Shown here in pieces: positions 13,783 through 15,368 of a stretch of 15,368 nt of DNA (positions are counted from its first letter, which is position 1; each line of letters begins with the position of its first letter). The notes under the pieces are model-generated. The model ran no database searches and was not told where the DNA came from. It worked only from the letters and a program-made list of their open reading frames with translations. The position numbers and the translations under genes were made by a program. The stretch spans positions 1 through 15,368 of the forward strand of contig CAYIOB010000015.1 of NCBI GenBank assembly GCA_964364925.1. Reading direction: 5' to 3'. Source of the DNA: JAMCZC01 sp964364925 (lineage in GTDB: Bacteria > Patescibacteriota > Microgenomatia > Levybacterales > UBA12049).

Positions 13783-14358
13783 CTAACCGATTCCCGGATA
13801 CGCAACCTCAAGTTTATCTTGCGATATTCCGAGAATTTTTTGCGCGTCTTGCGCTGTTGATTTTGAGATGCAAAAAACCATATCCGACTCTTTTTTTACC
13901 CACTTAAGCTTTCTTTTCTGCGATGCAACAATGTCGGGGGAAATGGTAAACTTGAAAGGATTAAACTCTGTTCGACTATGCGTTTCCTCGGGATACTTAT
14001 AAACTATTAAATCATATAAAATCGTAACTTTTTTAGCTTTTTTTGTTGGTGGCTCTGTCCAATCCGAGGTAATAAAAACATCAATATTTCCAATAAAATT
14101 TTCAATCGGCACTATATGGAGCCTATTCCACAGGATATCCAAAAGCGTTGGCGGAATCCTAAATTGCTTAATTGTGACGTTTGGATATGTTCTTAAATCT
14201 TTAATCTTAAATCTTAAATCTTTTCTCAAAGAGGAGAAAAACAATATGTATTGATTAGTTTTATCTGAAACAATCAAATTTTGAACTAGGTTCTCTAAGT
14301 AGTTTGCTACCCCTGTATTCTCGTATGCAAGCTGAGATATATCAATCCCTATAGTCAT
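13783..14358 (-). pseudogene. N-terminal half of a GT4 glycosyltransferase (donor domain missing)
   Basis: A 191-residue open frame that covers only the first (acceptor-side) domain of a GT4 enzyme. It begins MTIGIDISQLAYENTGVANY, in the style of the MtfB/WbaZ group. Later it shows VTILYDLIVYKYP (111-123) and FCISKSTAQDAQKIL (162-176), and stops after KLEVAYPGIG (182-191). That end matches VVYPGI / VVYNGV of the complete GT4 genes, the exact junction where the donor domain should start. Family members have about 360-380 residues, and the missing half contains the nucleotide-sugar site and the E-x7-E motif, so the product should be inactive. The frame shows no internal stop, so it is either a recent truncation or kept for another role. 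The 120-bp repeat R2 follows 10 bp after the stop. A 7-bp repeat also lies at residues 45-56. Confidence 0.85.
14193..14227. repeat. 7-bp tandem repeat inside truncated GT4 gene (unit TTAAATC)
   Basis: TTAAATC, TTTAATC, TTAAATC, TTAAATC, TTTTCTC in exact 7-base steps. It encodes RKDLRFKIKDLR at residues 45-56. The only variant unit (GATTAAA on the coding strand) sits at the phase where GATTTAA would put TAA in frame. Confidence 0.87.
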
Positions 14359-14364
14359 AAATCA

Positions 14365-14370
14365 ATTCTA
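14365..14370 (-). promoter_or_regulatory. Possible -10 box for the truncated GT4, leaderless spacing
   Basis: The minus strand reads TAGAAT, then TGATTT, then ATG at 14358. The spacing of 6 nt is the same as for the two stronger TATAAT promoters at 3746-3754 and 3883-3891, but the box is one base off consensus and lacks the TGn extension. It lies in the 14-bp gap after the preceding GT2 gene. Confidence 0.4.
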
Positions 14371-14372
14371 TC

Positions 14373-15146
14373 TTATTTATTGGTAGCGTATTTAATATCT
14401 TCGTCTTGTTCGTTTCCGCTTTTTTGAGAGATATGAAGAATTAAATCTGCCAAAAATCCTGTAAAAAGCAGTTGAAGTCCCGACAAAACCAAAAGCATAC
14501 CAAACACTAAAAGCGGTCTTGTTCCGATAGTTTCGCCCATAAAACGTAAGATAGACAAATACAGGAGTATAAAAAATCCAATCACTCCAAGTATTCCTCC
14601 GACAAAACCAAAAAAATGCAAAGGACGTTTTGCGTATTTTGTTAAAAAAAGTATTGTAAATAAATCGGGCAAATCTTTTAAGAATTTTGAAAACCCGTAC
14701 TTTGATTTTCCGAATTTTCTTGCCGCGTGCTCAACGGGAAGTTCGGTTACGCTAAAACCCTTCTCCCGAGCCAGAAGCGGAATAAACCTATGCATGCCTC
14801 CGTAAAGATTTAAGTTTTTTGCCGCTTCTTTGCTGTATACTTTTAGCCCGCAGTTGTAATCATGAAGTTTTACGCCCCACAAAAAACTCAAAAGAAAATT
14901 GGATAGCTTGGAAAACAATTTTTTCTGTAATGAATCTTTTCTGTATTTTCTCCAGCCTGAAACAAGATCAAATCCTTCCTTTTGTTTTTTTATAAGCTTT
15001 CCTATTTCTTCCGGCCTATCCTGAAGGTCCGCGTCCAAGGTGACGACCAAATCTCCATTTGCTGCTTGAAATCCGGATGTTAAAACTTCTGCTTTTCCTC
15101 TGTTTTTCCTAAAGGAAATAATTGTAGTAATGATAAGTTTGAACAT
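14373..15146 (-). CDS. GT2 of polyprenyl-phosphate sugar synthase type, 5'-truncated
   Basis: A 257-residue open frame in which recognisable family sequence starts only at about residue 10. From there it follows the ArnC/GtrB/DPM1-like GT2 pattern: SFRKNRGKAEVLTSGFQAA (11-29), TLDADLQDRPEEI (36-48, with the metal-binding DAD), LHDYNCGLKVYSKE (94-107), RKFGKSKYGFSKF (143-155) and two C-terminal membrane hairpin segments (about 178-200 and 212-235). Such enzymes make polyprenyl-phosphate sugars, the donors of GT-C enzymes. The family's first 55 or so residues, with the VIPVYNE and VDDGSTDGS motifs, are missing; upstream in frame a stop occurs at 15171-15173. The first ten codons read through unrelated DNA. 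The gene is thus broken by rearrangement or by a misassembled join, and the annotated start is only the first ATG of the open frame. Confidence 0.8.
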   Translation of the reverse strand: MFKLIITTIISFRKNRGKAEVLTSGFQAANGDLVVTLDADLQDRPEEIGKLIKKQKEGFDLVSGWRKYRKDSLQKKLFSKLSNFLLSFLWGVKLHDYNCGLKVYSKEAAKNLNLYGGMHRFIPLLAREKGFSVTELPVEHAARKFGKSKYGFSKFLKDLPDLFTILFLTKYAKRPLHFFGFVGGILGVIGFFILLYLSILRFMGETIGTRPLLVFGMLLVLSGLQLLFTGFLADLILHISQKSGNEQDEDIKYATNK

Positions 15147-15368
15147 TATCAGTTTGGAAGTAATGTATTGTTAGATATTCCAAACTATTCTAGAAATGGA
15201 GATCATAGAATATCTGGAATTGATGAAACTCGTGATGGTGTTATTTTGAGATTATTTTTTAGAGATAGATTCTGTGATGTTGTTATTAATAAATGCGATT
15301 TAAGCAAATGTGAAAAGTGTCATGGAAAAAGTTACAATAAAGGATTTTTAGAATATCTTTGTCATGAT
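15141..15368 (+). CDS. Partial open frame of unknown function at window edge
   Basis: One plus-strand frame stays open for 76 codons to the window edge, while the other five frames contain stops over the same stretch. The predicted peptide has a protein-like mix of residues, including GDHRISGIDETRDGVILRLF and several cysteines at positions 45, 52, 57, 60 and 74 counted from 15141. The cluster CDLSKCEKCHGK could bind zinc. No start codon was found upstream in the frame; the frame simply runs on into the antisense of the GT2 gene. It is therefore a fragment, probably of a gene cut off where the GT2 sequence begins. I do not recognise the family. Confidence 0.4.

Noticed and set aside
13049..14227. 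CRISPR array
   Set aside because: The repeats have a 7-bp period with no 25-40 bp repeat and spacer alternation, and no cas gene is present.
1..15368. Recoded TGA (genetic code 25)
   Set aside because: Genes end at TGA within ATGA overlaps at several places and would run on into the next gene's other frame; the standard bacterial code explains all genes.

Overview
The window reads as a piece of a low-G+C bacterial genome carrying a surface-glycan (O-antigen / exopolysaccharide-like) biosynthesis locus. Compact genes with ATGA or TAATG overlaps, weak or absent Shine-Dalgarno sequences, a small SET-domain protein, and short 7-bp-period repeats inside and between genes together suggest a Candidate Phyla Radiation (Patescibacteria) bacterium, perhaps of the Microgenomates type. 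This is an inference from style; the window holds no marker gene. TGA clearly serves as a stop codon (several ATGA overlaps), so the recoded Gracilibacteria/Absconditabacteria lineages are unlikely.

Layout, read along the minus strand from the right. The edge (15141-15368) carries an unrecognised plus-strand open frame that abuts a 5'-truncated polyprenyl-phosphate-type GT2 (14373-15146). Next is an N-terminal half of a GT4 glycosyltransferase (13783-14358), followed by a 120-bp intergenic repeat. Then comes a tightly packed run of seven genes (13631 to 4324): GT4, hexapeptide acyltransferase, GT2, a 1051-residue fusion of O-antigen ligase/polymerase with a GT-C transferase, a separate GT-C transferase, another GT4 and another GT2. 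A lone plus-strand SET-domain gene (3898-4314) ends against this operon. Divergent from it is the second minus-strand unit (3739 to 1): GT4, a second copy of the intergenic repeat, GT4, a mannose-1-phosphate guanylyltransferase (manC) and, cut by the window edge, an undecaprenyl-phosphate sugar-phosphate transferase.

A likely scheme: ManC supplies GDP-mannose. The sugar-phosphate transferase starts the glycan on the lipid carrier. The GT4 and GT2 enzymes extend it in the cytoplasm, and the acyltransferase may acetylate it. The membrane GT-C and ligase-type enzymes polymerise, decorate or transfer it on the outer face. No flippase, chain-length regulator or export gene is visible here.

The most unusual signal is not a gene. 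Imperfect 7-bp tandem repeats lie inside at least seven coding genes or gene remnants, mostly at apparent loops, and also in intergenic DNA. Two intergenic copies of a 115-120 bp imperfectly palindromic element are about 88% identical. One of them begins where a GT4 gene has lost its C-terminal domain, at the same interdomain linker where two other GT4 genes carry a 7-bp repeat insertion. Two genes have an extended -10 box exactly 6 nt before the ATG, and a third has a variant at the same spacing, pointing to leaderless transcripts. No tRNA, rRNA, CRISPR array or transposase was seen.
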